From Anarhynchus alexandrinus (taxonomy: Eukaryota > Chordata > Aves > Charadriiformes > Charadriidae): a stretch of DNA of 64,000 bases. Location of the stretch: the NCBI GenBank assembly GCA_008711295.1, contig VUYV01000016.1, positions 5,443,871 to 5,507,870 on the forward strand, written 5' to 3'. This document shows, in pieces, positions 36,048 through 47,396 of the stretch (position 1 is its first letter; every line of letters begins with the position of its first letter). The notes beneath the pieces were generated by a model. It did not search any database and was not told the origin of the DNA. It saw only the letters and a program-made list of their open reading frames with translations. The translations under genes were made by a program, and so were the position numbers.

Positions 36048-36068
36048 ATAAATAAATAAATAAATAAA
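36048..36068. repeat. (AAAT)n microsatellite
   Basis: Five uninterrupted AAAT units, about 15 bp from the 5' truncation point of the CR1 copy that ends at 36034. Confidence 0.9.
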
Positions 36069-36562
36069 GCTAAAATAGCTCAAGGAATCAATGACCCAGT
36101 TAGTCCTTGGACTAAAATCTGGGACCGTACAATTGGAAAATCAGCATATTGCCTTGCTGACCAAGCTGTGGACCTCTCTTGGCCAGTGTTAGCTGTGGGC
36201 AGCACCAATCACTGCTGGCTGCCCAGATCAGGGGAGGGCTCTGCCCCATCCTGCCACGGCACGTCATCAAAATCACAGCAACAGGGGCCCTGAGAGCAGC
36301 CAGACGCATAAGGTTTCCTAGACTGGCTCCTCCTTTGATGGACTACCTTCTTACTTGTCCCAAAGTCAACTCTGTATTAGCTTTTCATTTTCACTGACAG
36401 CATTTTGCAGGAAATTCCCCCAGAATATATGCCACCCATCCCAAACTTCAGTCCAACTCAGGTGTCCTCAGTCCAGGCACAACTGACTTTGCACATGAGT
36501 TCCTGAGAATCCCCTTCTCTGGAGCAGTACTGTACAAATGGTAATCGATACTCTACAACGCT

Positions 36563-36589
36563 AAAAAAAAAAAAAAAAAAAAAAAAAAA
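36563..36589. repeat. 27-base poly(A) run
   Basis: A pure A run, the longest homopolymer in the window. It could be a retrocopy tail on the + strand, but no transcript-like body or target-site duplication is recognisable upstream. I treat it as a simple repeat, and its length may be inaccurate in the assembly. Confidence 0.92.
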
Positions 36590-36629
36590 CCCACTTTTAA
36601 TTGTTAATCACCCCAAACGCCCCACAGCC

Positions 36630-36630
36630 N
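36630..36630. other. Single ambiguous base (N)
   Basis: One undetermined base in a C-rich context, 41 bases after the long poly(A) run. It is probably an unresolved or polymorphic base call. Confidence 0.99.
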
Positions 36631-39600
36631 CCCCTCCTCCCAGGCTCCCCCACCGAGGGAGCTGCTCCCCCACCCGTTCCCCTGCATACACCAAAGACCT
36701 GCTGCTCACTCGCAAATTCAGAGCCATCAACTTCTACAGGAATCTGACCTGAACCAAAGGCTTGGCTGAATAAGAGATGGAGAGCGATTTTAAAAACATG
36801 TGATTGCAAATGCCAGTAAACAGCTAATTCCCACTTCACACACAATAACTGGGGAAAAAGAGAGGCATGGCCTTGACATGGCCTCGCTGCGGATGGTAGC
36901 AAAGATTTACTAGCAAAGGGCAGTAGTGAAGTCTCCTACTTCTAAAATTTTATTACTATTACATAATATGCTATCATGCATTTACTAGCATGCTGCGAAG
37001 CGCTGTCATAAATATTTAAACTGCAATGACAAAGCAAGCGAATTGTCGGTCGCTTCTGCATTTCTGTTCTTTTGCTGCTTGCTCTCTTGGGCCCATGGTG
37101 AAGAAAGCATCACTGTGCAGAAGAGTAAAAGTGCTATGCATGAACCAAACCGGGCGCGCACACCTGACTTCAAGTAGAGCGAAAGGAACTTAAACTTGTT
37201 ATTAAATGGTCTTTCTAAACCAGGGCCTCTTATGGTCGTTATCATCAAGCTTGTCGTGGGCCAGGCTCCCCGCCCTGAACACTTGCCTGAATGCATTAGT
37301 TATTATATTTGATAGCTTTATAGTATTATTAGAAGCTTGCTATTTACCTAGTTACACAAGACCCAGCAGCTTAGAGCCCGCTCTCTGCCTGGGCTGCAAA
37401 TCTCTGCAACTACCTCCAAAATAGCCCAGATTTTACGACCCATTAAGCTTAATAAACCCTTGGATTTATGTTCCGGGCTAGTGAGCAGTGGGAGATCAAG
37501 GGCTGAGCTTCGATTTATCTGTGGGCCAAGGGAGACTTATTTCTATATTCTTCTTTTTCCTCATCATTTGCCATGATGACTGCAATGCTTTGCTATGACA
37601 TCATCGCAACTTTTAGTGTTAATGCCATCGAAATCAATACTACACTTGTACCTTCCACAGTGCTGGCATTGGTATTTCCTCTCCGAGCAGGATGGGAACA
37701 TTACAGGAGTGGTTTTCCATCATCTGCCCACCCTGAGCAGCAGATCCCGCTACAGACATATTAACACCAGATCTTCTTGGTGGCATGTAAGGTAATGGTT
37801 TTCAACCTGCAAATACTGTTGGAGATGGGGGAACAGTCTGGAAAGGAAGGCTGTTCTGCTGTGCACCAGTTTCATACATTTGCAGTGCTTTATATGTGAT
37901 GCCAGCGGTGCCTGCTTCATGGTGCTTCAAACTCAGAACCATAAAAGAACAGCCAGTACCATAGAGAGATGCTCCTCAGCAAGGCCTGGACGAGTATCTG
38001 CTTTTATTATAAATCTTTCTGTTTTAACAGTTTCTCTGAAAAACCTATGCCTCCAGAATCAGGGGATTGTAAGAGAATCTCCCATTTGCTCTCCAAATTT
38101 ACTTTAAAAAGAAATAAAGAGAAAATTAAATGCCCCATGTTATAGGTAAAAGTCTTGAGAAATGGTCCATAAGGACCACAAATGTTCATGCAGTTCAGAG
38201 TTTCACACATGCCTGGCTTCAAAATGCTCACCATAAAGCCAGACTCTGGACATTTTAGAGCGTGACTCAAGGCTGGTTACTGGCTTTAGCAAGGGCAGGT
38301 AGGTGCATCACCGAGCTACAGAGCAAAAGATTGGAAAAACGTTAAAGAATACCATGATATTACAAAGCAAATCACACCTAAAAGTTATTTGCCTCAAAGA
38401 TTATTACATCTATTTGACTATGCTGTACAGGTGTACAAATACTATTTAAGTAATAATGAGGAAGGATGGAAAAAATAAACATTAAAGGGCAAATTTTGAG
38501 TAGCTCAAATTTACAGAGCAAAGCAGATGCCTAATATAATAAAGGGAACTTATCAGGGGAATGGTGCATTATCCAATCTTTGTCTTGATTGACAGCTTGA
38601 CAGTCTTTCACCCATTTAAAAAAAAGACTTTAAAAAGCATTAGTTCGCAATTATCACCAATTTTCCCATTAAGTCCATGAAAAAAAAAAATACTTGCAGC
38701 TTAATTTCTAGCTAAATCAGGACAGTTGACTATTTTCCTTTTGTACACAGAATTGGAAACTGATGAGAAATAGCAAGATGCTGTTACATCAGTAAGAGAG
38801 AGAGATATGAGAACAAAGTAAACAGGAAGAGAAATGTGTGTTAGAATAAAAATGTCAAAAGTACCAAGTCCTACCAGATGCTGAGGGAAAAGTCAAAAAG
38901 CTTCTTCAAGCAGAAGTTTACAATAAATGTGAGCCACTGGGGTATGGGGGTTTCTCAAGCTACACACAATCTCAGTGGTCTGTTGCACTAGCGATGTCCA
39001 AATTCAGACTGGATTGCCCAAGAAGAAAGAAGCCCTGGCTTTAGCTTGAGTTCATTACAGCAAACCTTTCTCTTGGAAGGAAGCAGCCCTGCTGATGGGT
39101 GGCATATTCCATACTCCTCTCCTCAAAAAGAGGAAAAAAATCCCCTTATTGTTAGCCTGTTAAAAGATTGTAAGTCACTTTTCAGCTGGCAATGCTCTGC
39201 ATCAGTGTTTAAATTATTTATCTCATGCCTTGTACTTCCTAAGTACTTGAAAAAGCCCTACTTACTCTCCTTGTGAATCCTGACAGTGCTAAGAGCTGGT
39301 CCTCAAAGAAACTGGGTAGGGAAAGCATAGAAATGGGATGGATGTTGCACTTTTGGTAATTTCGGTATCATGTCTCTAATATAATGAAAAACAAGGGACA
39401 CGCTTGTGTCCCTAATAAAAGCCTTGCCTCAGTAAAGCATTCCTCTTGCTTCCCAGGACTCTCACTTCCATCCAAGTGAAGGTTTCTTCTGTCTCACCCC
39501 TAGGAATAAATCCTCTGTGGCATACAAGACACGTGGTTTTGCACGTGTTTCCCCAGAGCAGTCTTTAGTGTATGTATTACACCATCTGCTTTAAGCTGAG

Positions 39601-40937
39601 CCCTATCATCAATACTCAGTTTTGGCACGAGAGTTATTGGCAATAACTACTTTTATTCATTGCCAAACCCTCCCTGACTATCCAGTAGGATGGGGCTCTT
39701 TCCACCGAGCCACACAAATGCAATTACAGACATCCACACATGGGATTTTTCTAATTTGTTTGCTTTTCTACTTCTCATCCTTCATTTACTGTCCTAAAAA
39801 CGTCAGAAGAGAGAGCAAGAACTTAAAAGGCAATCACCACCTGCAACCATCGTAGCAACACTAAACTATTTTGGCAGCCAGGCTTCTCTCAACACATGCT
39901 TACGGGGCCTATATCCTCCGTGCTGGTAAGATGCAATATATATTCCCTGGCTTTAGGCTGCATCATTTCAAGCTCCTGCATAAAACATGGGAGCACCTGG
40001 AGATTTCCTAGAGCAGCCAATGGCTTAGATTGCAGCCACTGCCTTGGTGCCGCAGCACTTTCCAGTAGCACACTAAACTTTTTGTTTCCAACATGAAATA
40101 CACAGTAATGCGGCTTCCCCAAACCCTCTGGCACACGCCATGGCCCGGGTGGTGCCTCCCAACCAGACACTCCACTAACAGCACTGTGCTCCACAAACAA
40201 CTTTTTCATTAACGCTTTGGTCTCAGCTGCAGTTCAGCCATAGGGTTTTCTGCCCTTTGATTATTTGTTCCCTGTGACACAGAGCATAAATAGGAAGAAG
40301 TTTTGCTATTTGGAAAAGAGGAGTTCCATGTGTGCAACAGAGAGATGAATTAATCTGCCATTCTTTCCTGTATGATTCAAAATCCAGGACAGAGGCACAG
40401 CTCAGGGCACATTTACTTTGTGCTCACCTTGCTCTCGTGAAAACCTTCCTACTTCTTCAGCCTAGAAAAATCAGCCTCTTCTATAAAACACAAAACCAAA
40501 CACCCTCCAAAGCCTATGCAAAATGCAGCAAGTCTGTTGCCTTTGGGGTCTTTAACTCAAGATAGAGACAACTTTAACAGACATAAACCCAGGTTTCTGT
40601 GGTGAAGGCAGGATTTGGTTGAAAAAAATAAACCATTTAAGCATTGACATTTTACTTACATTTCATGAACAGTTCTATAACAACCCTTTGAATCATCTCC
40701 CATTTCTACGTCCTTCAGTTGTATCCAAGAGCCCTTCTGTGAGTAGTGCAAAGAAGACTAATGAAAAATATTTTAAATGTATGTATTTATGTGGTCTAAA
40801 CAGCCCAACGAAGCATTAAGTGTTATTTTCATAAACCTGCAAAGTACCAAAAGCCTCCTGGGATGGATCGAGCCTCTTCAGCTCAGGACCAGATAGTTCT
40901 ACACCTTCAGAATAAACAAAACCCAACATCTAAACAC

Positions 40938-41107
40938 CTGAAAGTGCTTTTCAGAAGCAATTATCATAATCCCTCCTGTTACCCAGAGGGAAGCAGTGGC
41001 ACAGAGAGGTTAAATAACTTCTTGGAGGTGGCTCAGCGAGCAGCACAGCCCGGATTAGAGCCATGGTGCCTCCTGACTCCCAGCTCCCTGCTCAGCCCAG
41101 CGCCTTA
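40938..41107 (-). mobile_element. MIR SINE
   Basis: A well ordered reverse-complement MIR. On the + strand it reads ACCTGAAAGTGCTTTTCAG, ATTATCATAATCCCTCC, GTGGCACAGAGAGGTTAAAT, AACTTCTTGGAGGTGGCTCA, then CACAGCCCGGATTAGAGCC. These match, in order, the MIR tail, the conserved core (GGCACAGAGAGGTTAAGTAA then CTTGCCCAAGGTCAC) and the tRNA-derived B-box side (GAGCCGGGATTCGAACCC). MIR is ancient in amniotes and inactive. Retention of the core at this age is mildly notable. Confidence 0.85.
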
Positions 41108-42118
41108 AATAGCTGCGGCGCAAGTAATTAGCTCTGTCCTCTGTGCGCACATCTAACTCAGGGAATGGGAAAGCTGGAGTTTAACTTAACGATACGAAAT
41201 TTTCTATGAAGAATCCCAGGAGAGAAATCTCAACTTTTAACAACTATCACCTAAACAACCTGTATGAAAGCGGAGGTGAAAGCCGCTGCACAGATTTTAC
41301 TGCTACCAGTTTGGGAACAGTGAATTATTCACAGGCAGCAGAGCATATCACAATAAACAGTTTATGGGGACTATCACCAGGATCATTCTTGTGGCATTTA
41401 TCCATTCCAGTTTTTGTTTGTTGGCATTTCTTTTGTCCTCTACTTTGTCACCAGGGATCTCTCCATCCTTCACTTTCTGGGGTACCTGAACTGCTAGGAA
41501 AATAACGAAAACTTTGCTAAGGGATGGGTGTAGTGACATTGCACATTTTTTATTTACATTGTTACTTTGCACTATTGTGCATTTCTGCAGTGATACCTGA
41601 CAGCTGTGGTTTTCCTCCATCAGAGGGACTGTGTATGTCTACTTCCACTACTGCAGCTATAGGCGAGGGAGTATCTCTCTTACTTTTTCAGCTGCCTCCA
41701 GCAGGGAACAATAAATCTAAAACATGGATGGAAAAAGAAAAAAATCTCTATTGCTATTTTTGGCATCCAAGTTCTTTGGCTTAACCTATTTTTGGAAGAG
41801 CATCTTTGTTCAGCAAAATCAAAGCTCCCACCCCTGTGACACCGGCACGGTGCATTCCGCTGCAGGCAGAGCCCTCGGCTAGCGGCAAACTCCAACGGCA
41901 GAGCCAGCACACAGAGCAAAGCCAGGACAGCCCAGAAAGAAAATGATGGGAGCCAGGATTTCACTTTTGCTCTTCATCACTGTGTGCCCCTGAGCAAGAC
42001 ATGGCACTCCTCTCCTGCAGGCTTTGGCTATCCTCGCCCTGGCACACAGCTTATGCACAAACAGGATGGGCGCAACTTATGCCGTAAGCTCCCCAGGGTG
42101 AAAACACATCTTAATACT
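41108..42118. other. Non-coding stretch, no gene supported
   Basis: Contains a minus-strand frame at 41680-41964 whose N-terminus looks like a signal peptide (see findings), and a MIR-like scrap at 41975-42030. No exon structure is supported. Confidence 0.5.
41975..42030 (+). mobile_element. Possible MIR SINE scrap
   Basis: CATCACTGTGTGCCCCTGAG then CAAGACATGGCACTCCTCTC resembles the MIR segment 'GCTGTGTGACCTTGGGCAAG' then 'TTACTTAACCTCTC'. The match is short and imperfect. Confidence 0.35.
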
Positions 42119-42533
42119 GGAGCACCTCTCCTGTGAAAACAGGCTGAGAGAGTTGGGGTTGATCAGCCTGGAGAAGAGAAGGCTCCGGGGAGACCTTATA
42201 GCCCCCTTCCAGTACTTAAAGGGGGCCTACAGGAAAGATGGAGAGGGACTCTTTTATCAGAGTGTAGTGACAGGATGAGGGGTAATGGTTTTAAACTGAA
42301 AGAGAGAAGATTTAGATATCAGGAAGAAATTCTTTACTCTAAGAGTGGTGAGACACTGGAACAGGTTGCCCAGAGAAGCCGTGGATGCCCCACCCCTGGA
42401 GGTGTTCAAGGCCAGGCTGGATGGGGCTTTGAGCAACCTGGTCTAGTGGGAGGTGTCCCTGCCCTTGGCAGGGGAGTTGGAACTAGATGATCTTTAAGGT
42501 CCCTTCCAACTCTAACCATTCTATGATTCTATG
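42119..42533 (+). mobile_element. CR1 LINE 3' fragment (same subfamily as 48.5 kb copy)
   Basis: Begins inside ORF2 (TTGGGGTTGATCAGCCTGGA, GAGAAGGCTCCGGGGAGACC), continues through AAGGGGGCCTACAGGAAAGA, GGTTTTAAACTGAAAGAGAG and ACACTGGAACAGGTTGCCCA, and ends with GGAACTAGATGATCTTTAAG, CCCTTCCAAC and an ATTCTATG-type terminus at 42518-42533. The encoded text RGNGFKLKERRF is visible near 42278. Small indels (for example near 42250-42270 and 42315) break the frame. It is a modestly diverged, 5'-truncated copy that cannot move on its own. Confidence 0.96.
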
Positions 42534-44740
42534 TCCTTACAGCCTCCAGCCCTGCCATGACCCCAAATTTGATGCTTCTTGAGATATAAGCATTAATTGG
42601 TATATACAGCTCATGTTTTAGTGAAAGGTTTGCTCTGGGGATAAGAAAGGGCAGAAATAGGAAATGGTAGGACAGCCTATAAAAGGAGAGGAGTTAAATT
42701 TGATTCACACAATTTTGTTTTGTTTTGTTTTGTTGGTTTGATTTTCAAAGGTATTCAAGCTCCCTCTGCTCTGAAAAGTAATTACCTTTGTACTACCACC
42801 AGATGCACCATCCAAAAGCTGTAGCACTCTTAGATGGCCCAGAAACAGTTGGAAAAGACGCAAAATAGCTGACTTCATATGTCGTGGCTGGCTCTGCGCA
42901 ACGTGATGGGAACATGCGCTTCTCACGTCACTGCACTCACAGGCACTACTTGGAAAGGGATAATCCTTGAACCTTTAAGGCACAAGACTTGGCTCGAAGC
43001 TGGCATTTTGTGCCAGGGCTGCAAGACGGCTGCTTTCAACAGGCACGGCTGAGTGACGCGAGAACCAAACGCCGCGTAAGGCTTAGCCCCAAAGCCCCAG
43101 CCACACTCCTGCCCTCTGAGTTGTTTCTCCCCAAGAGAAAAATTAAAAAAAAAAAAATAATCAGGCAAAGCAAAGCTAAACATTAATTTTGATCAAAAAT
43201 ATTTTGCTTTCTTGGTTGTAGGGACAGCCCTCCAAACGCAATGCCAAGCTCCACTGGGCTTGATGACAGGCAGGCTGAAACACCAGCACCAACAGCAAGT
43301 CCCTGGTGAATCTGCACAGCCTAATGGATTAAAGGCTTAATTAGAGTTACCTGAACATTAAATATCATTAGAGTGCAATGAAATTTGCTCTAAACGTTTT
43401 GGGTTTTTTTTTTTTCTTTCTAAATGGCCTCATAACTAACTGGGTTTTGGTGCACAGTTGTTAAAGTTTTTAAAACCTTCCCGTTTTCACCTCTTTTCCC
43501 TTGAGAACAAAGCCGATGCAGTTGTGCTATGCATCAGGCAATGCTCCAACACACCTCACTGCCAGCTGAGGCTGAATTTAATGGCGGGGAGTTGTCTCAA
43601 AAAATATCGAGCTTTGTATCTGGAGAGAAGGGAGATGCTCAGTAGGAGCTTCACAGGGTAAGAGGCAAACCCATACCAGACACCCAAGAAGCTATAAGGG
43701 AGGAAGCCATAGGAACCGAGGCTCTATTGATTGTGCCATCCATTTTTTTGAGCAAATAGTTATATGTAAAACCTTTCATGCTTCAAATTGCTATTGAGAG
43801 TAGTAAGATTGTATGGAAATGTGTGATTAGAACTAATAGAAAAAAATAAAAGTGTAATTGGAAGATGGTAAAAAGTGTATGCCCTCCATGTGTGAGGGAT
43901 ATCAACCACGTGAAGTTTCCATTGCGGCATTTCTGGTTTTGCCTGGCTGCAGTCACCGACCATCCCACCCTGATGGCAGAGGGTTAAACCTGGGAAAACC
44001 TGGCCAAACCCTGCAGCAGACCCAACAGACCAACTCCACTGACTTCAGCAAGAAGCAAAGCACAGACAGCCCCAGAAATCCCGCCAGGACGGCCAAACAG
44101 CACCACGAGTCAGAGAGGGTAATGCCAGGAGCAGGAGATCCCCAGGAGGTATCTTAGCGTGAGGCTTTTTGTTTGAGCTTTATGTGTATGTCAGAAACTC
44201 TTCAGCCATTGGTACCCACAAACACCTGTTGGCAGTTTCAACACACGCCACACAGCAGACTTCTGCTTGTAGCTTTTGCAAAGTAAACCGGTAAAACCGG
44301 AGTGAATTTATGTATTTGAACAAGTAGATGCCAAACACTTCAGATTCTTAATTGGAGCAGCTTCAAAGCAGTAACTGGATTTAAGTGTCAAATGAGAGGG
44401 TGATCAGAGAGGAGGAGTGGAGATGCAGGTGCTCTTCCGCTCCATTTTTCCTCTTCTTTTTTCCATACCTCCCTGAAACAGCGCAGTACCCCTGACAGAT
44501 CTGTGCCAGCGTCACCTCTTGGGCTTCAGCCACACGAGCTGGAGTCCTCCTTGAATTCAGTTTTAAGCCCAAATTATGTGCCCCAGCTGATGTGGAAAAG
44601 AGCAGTTTGCCTCCCTTACTTCAGTACCAAATCTGGGGCCGGAGGTAACGCTGATGAAGTAAGGCAAAACTCGCAGTTGTTGTTAACGAGCACCATGAGA
44701 AGTTTGTTCTCAGCCAATTTGACAGCAGGAGCTGACACTA
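42534..44740. other. Non-coding stretch, no gene recognised
   Basis: Holds a TTTTG repeat at 42713-42736, A runs near 43145-43157, a T run near 43406-43417, and an AT-rich patch at 43320-43395 with several TTAAT cores (CTTAATTAGAGTTACCTG). No frame or RNA gene is recognised. Confidence 0.55.
42713..42736. repeat. (TTTTG)n microsatellite
   Basis: Four TTTTG units followed by TTGG. Confidence 0.9.
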
Positions 44741-44865
44741 GCGAGGAAGTTTCTTGCAAAGCATTTAATTTCCCAAATATTAGTTTTCAAAGCAATAGTT
44801 GCTAAAACTACAGTTACTTTAGCAAATAATAGTTGGGAAATAAAATGCTTTGCAAGAACCTCACT
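44741..44865. repeat. Long inverted repeat (palindromic element, 31 bp arms)
   Basis: Arm 1 (44751-44781) begins TTCTTGCAAAGCATTT. Arm 2 (44828-44858) ends AAATGCTTTGCAAGAA. Aligned as reverse complements, 29 of 31 positions match, around a 46-base spacer. Inside the spacer, TTGCTAAA (44799-44806) and TTTAGCAA (44818-44825) form a second inverted pair. Outside the arms, GCGAGG and CCTCAC extend the symmetry after a 4-base offset. The overall size of about 125 bp and nested symmetry fit an old miniature DNA transposon or one of the ancient palindromic repeat families of vertebrates (Eulor-like). No target-site duplication is obvious. A transcript would fold into a stable hairpin, so a structured RNA is the alternative. 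Confidence 0.9.
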
Positions 44866-46887
44866 CATTACACATTTCCATTTTAGCTCCAGCCATCAGT
44901 ATGCTGAGATTTCACTGAAAGCCAAATATTTGCCTACTGTGAGTATCTGTGACTGATGATGTCCAGAAAAAAAAAGCTGCTGGGAAGCAAATAAGGGTGC
45001 CAAAGTAACAAGGGAATCAAACAAGCAATGGGATTTACTGGGTCTGGCTCTGCGGGGGGTCGCCAAAGGGGTTCACTGATGACTTGTAATGGGGTTCTCC
45101 ATGACAGGACTGCCTTGGTCTCCTCCCTGTGCCGCCAGTTCTCTGCACAGAAACGATTACTCTGAGCCCCTCTGTTAAGTACAGTTCAACAGTCGCTACG
45201 GCTGAATGACACACACACACAGTGACTGGTTAACCCTCACTTCCTTAGGACGAGGTTAAAAAACTGCAAAAGCGAGTAATGGCACTCTGAACTTCTGCAC
45301 AAAGGGGAGGCAGGACTATGGCAGACTAGTCTAAATCCTCCTGGTGAAAATTAACCTTTTCTAGAAAGGCAGTTTCACCTGGATCGAAACCATTTGTAAA
45401 AATGTTTGAAGCAGGAGAAAGAAGAAAGTTTAGCTTCAGCATGCTCAGAATGAGAGTGAACCTTTCCCTCAATTCATACCCTGGTTTTACTCAGTTTATC
45501 TCCAGTTAATACGTTTGACAGCACAAAAATGTAATTCCACACTGAACAAAGACCTTCCATCAACCCGAAACGAGCTACAACCAAAAAAACATGACTAAAC
45601 CCCAGAAACAGCCACTAAGGCAAACAGCAACGCGTAACTCCCAAAGCTTGACCCGGCACAGCAGCAGCAGTAGCCCTGACCACACTGCCTGGGTCCCTCC
45701 ATCCCCACCTACAAACCAGGAGAGCTGCTGCTCACCATGGGGTCATCAACATGTTAGTAACCGGTGTGCAGCACAAACAGCAACACTTCAGCAGGAAGAA
45801 ACGAGCAACGCAAAGGGCCATTTTGTGAACCTCAAATTGAAACAGAAAAGCTTCTACAGCTTCTGCTCAACCTCACTCCCAGGGTGCAGATGGCCAGGGA
45901 GTCCCGCAAGTGACACTAAACCCACTCTCCATGTCGGAAACATCATCCTCAGCAGACAGCCCAAGTGACTGCCCTATGCCTCCAGATGCATCCCCCACGC
46001 AACAAGAGATCTGTCCCTAACAGCGGCAGTGATGCTCACTGCCATTGGCACTGGCTTTCACACAGGGCAGGGGAGCGCGGCTCCCTACTTCAGTCCTAAG
46101 CAGCGTTATTTAAAGTTTCATGGTACAATAAAGGCAATAAATTAGGAGTGATCATTCCCTAAGTGCTGTCTGGGCAGCAGAGACCACAGAGATCCATCTC
46201 AACACAGCTACCAACTCTCTTCCCTCATTTTGCAAATGCTAAAGCATGTGAAAAAAAATAATCAAAAATTAAGGGAAAGACCAGCAGCATGGTCTCACTG
46301 CTGGCCCCTCTCGAGTCAGTGGGAATTTTATCTTTAATGGCAACGACAGCCCACCTGGTCTAACACTGAATTTCTGGGAAGAAAAAATAAATTCCCATTG
46401 TTTCTTTATGTTAACAGAGAGCTGGTGTGTAACAAAGAGGAAGACAGGCAGCCTGCGTGCTGCTGGCGGGTTGGTAAGAAATTCTCAAGGTCTGATCGAT
46501 ACCAAGAGAAAAAGCACCTCTCCTCTGGTATGGAGCGTTACTCAAGCACGGCACTCACCGTGCAGCTCATTTTCTGTAGCTACGATGATCTGAGGCTAAC
46601 GGGCACAGAAAGAAAAACGAAGCCGATCGCAGGCATTTCTAGCCCTTTATATGCAAAAAAAAAAAAAAAGCGAGCGAGCAGAGGTACCTAGGCACATACA
46701 TAAGCATTTCCAGGAGCGGCTGTGCGGCTCTCTGGGTACCTGCTTTCTGGGGGAAACCCAAAACCACATGATATTCACAGAAAGTTAGGAGCAACTTCTT
46801 CTAGAAAAAAAGAAAACTGATACAAATCAAAATGCCTTAAAAAAAAAAAAAATAAATAAGCCATTGCTGTGGGAAACCCCGGCAAGG
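44866..46887. other. Non-coding stretch upstream of a CpG island
   Basis: Unique sequence with a short CA run (45211-45220) and A runs at 46655-46669 and 46839-46852. The frame at 45591-45968 (125 codons, Thr/Gln/Ser-rich) has no motif I recognise. No RNA gene is seen. Confidence 0.5.
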
Positions 46888-47083
46888 TATTTAAAGCAAA
46901 ATCCCCGAGGCCGACGCTCAGGAGGAGCTGCAGGAGAGGAGCCCCGGAGCCGCCGGCTCTCCCTGCGCCCGCCGCCCTCGGCAGCCCCGCGGCTCAGCCC
47001 GCTCCGCTCCGTACCGCCGGGGAAGGGGATGCCCGGGCCCTGCCTTTGTCTCCCGCCCGCCGCCGAGGCGGGCACCGTCTGCC

Positions 47084-47098
47084 GGGACGGACGGACGG
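47084..47098. repeat. (GGAC)n repeat running into the gap
   Basis: GGGACGGACGGACGG stops exactly at the first N. This suggests that the gap hides a longer GGAC-type GC-rich tandem repeat. Confidence 0.85.
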
Positions 47099-47233
47099 NN
47101 NNNNNNNNNNNNNNNNNNNNNNNNNNNNNNNNNNNNNNNNNNNNNNNNNNNNNNNNNNNNNNNNNNNNNNNNNNNNNNNNNNNNNNNNNNNNNNNNNNNN
47201 NNNNNNNNNNNNNNNNNNNNNNNNNNNNNNNNN
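47099..47233. other. Assembly gap (135 N)
   Basis: Undetermined bases in the middle of the CpG island. The length may be an estimate rather than a true measure. GC-rich promoter sequence is a common cause of dropout in bird assemblies. Confidence 0.99.
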
Positions 47234-47396
47234 GCCCCCGCGGAGGGCGGGGCCGTCAGCCCCGCCCTGCCCCGCCCGGCGCGCGCCGGTGGGGCGGGGC
47301 GGTTCCCGAACGGGATCCCGTGGCTGCGCACCGGCCCGTAACGTCCGTCCTGAGGTTCTGTCCGTCGGTTCGCCCGCCCGACAACATAGCCACCGG

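Larger units (their letters stand above)
36035..40937. other. Non-coding stretch, no gene recognised
   Basis: Contains an AATA repeat, a 27-base poly(A) run and one ambiguous base (listed separately). A candidate conserved AT-rich block sits around 37200-37340 (GCATTAGTTATTATATTTG), and further AT-rich sequence lies at 38400-38720. No frame has a recognisable family signature and I see no RNA gene. Confidence 0.55.
46888..47396. promoter_or_regulatory. CpG island, probable promoter (gene unknown)
   Basis: The interval is very GC-rich and CpG-dense, in sharp contrast to its surroundings. GC boxes of the Sp1/KLF type are visible at 47245-47252 (GGGCGGGG), 47260-47267 and 47270-47277 (CCCCGCCC) and 47291-47299 (GGGGCGGGG). 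A TATA-like TATTTAAAG lies at 46888-46896, with GC-rich sequence about 30 bp downstream. CGGGATCCCG at 47311-47320 is a perfect palindrome. Unmethylated CpG islands usually mark promoters of vertebrate genes and can fire in both directions. Direction cannot be decided here. Stop-poor frames on both strands are a by-product of composition, and I do not call a first exon. A 135 bp gap removes the centre. Confidence 0.65.
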
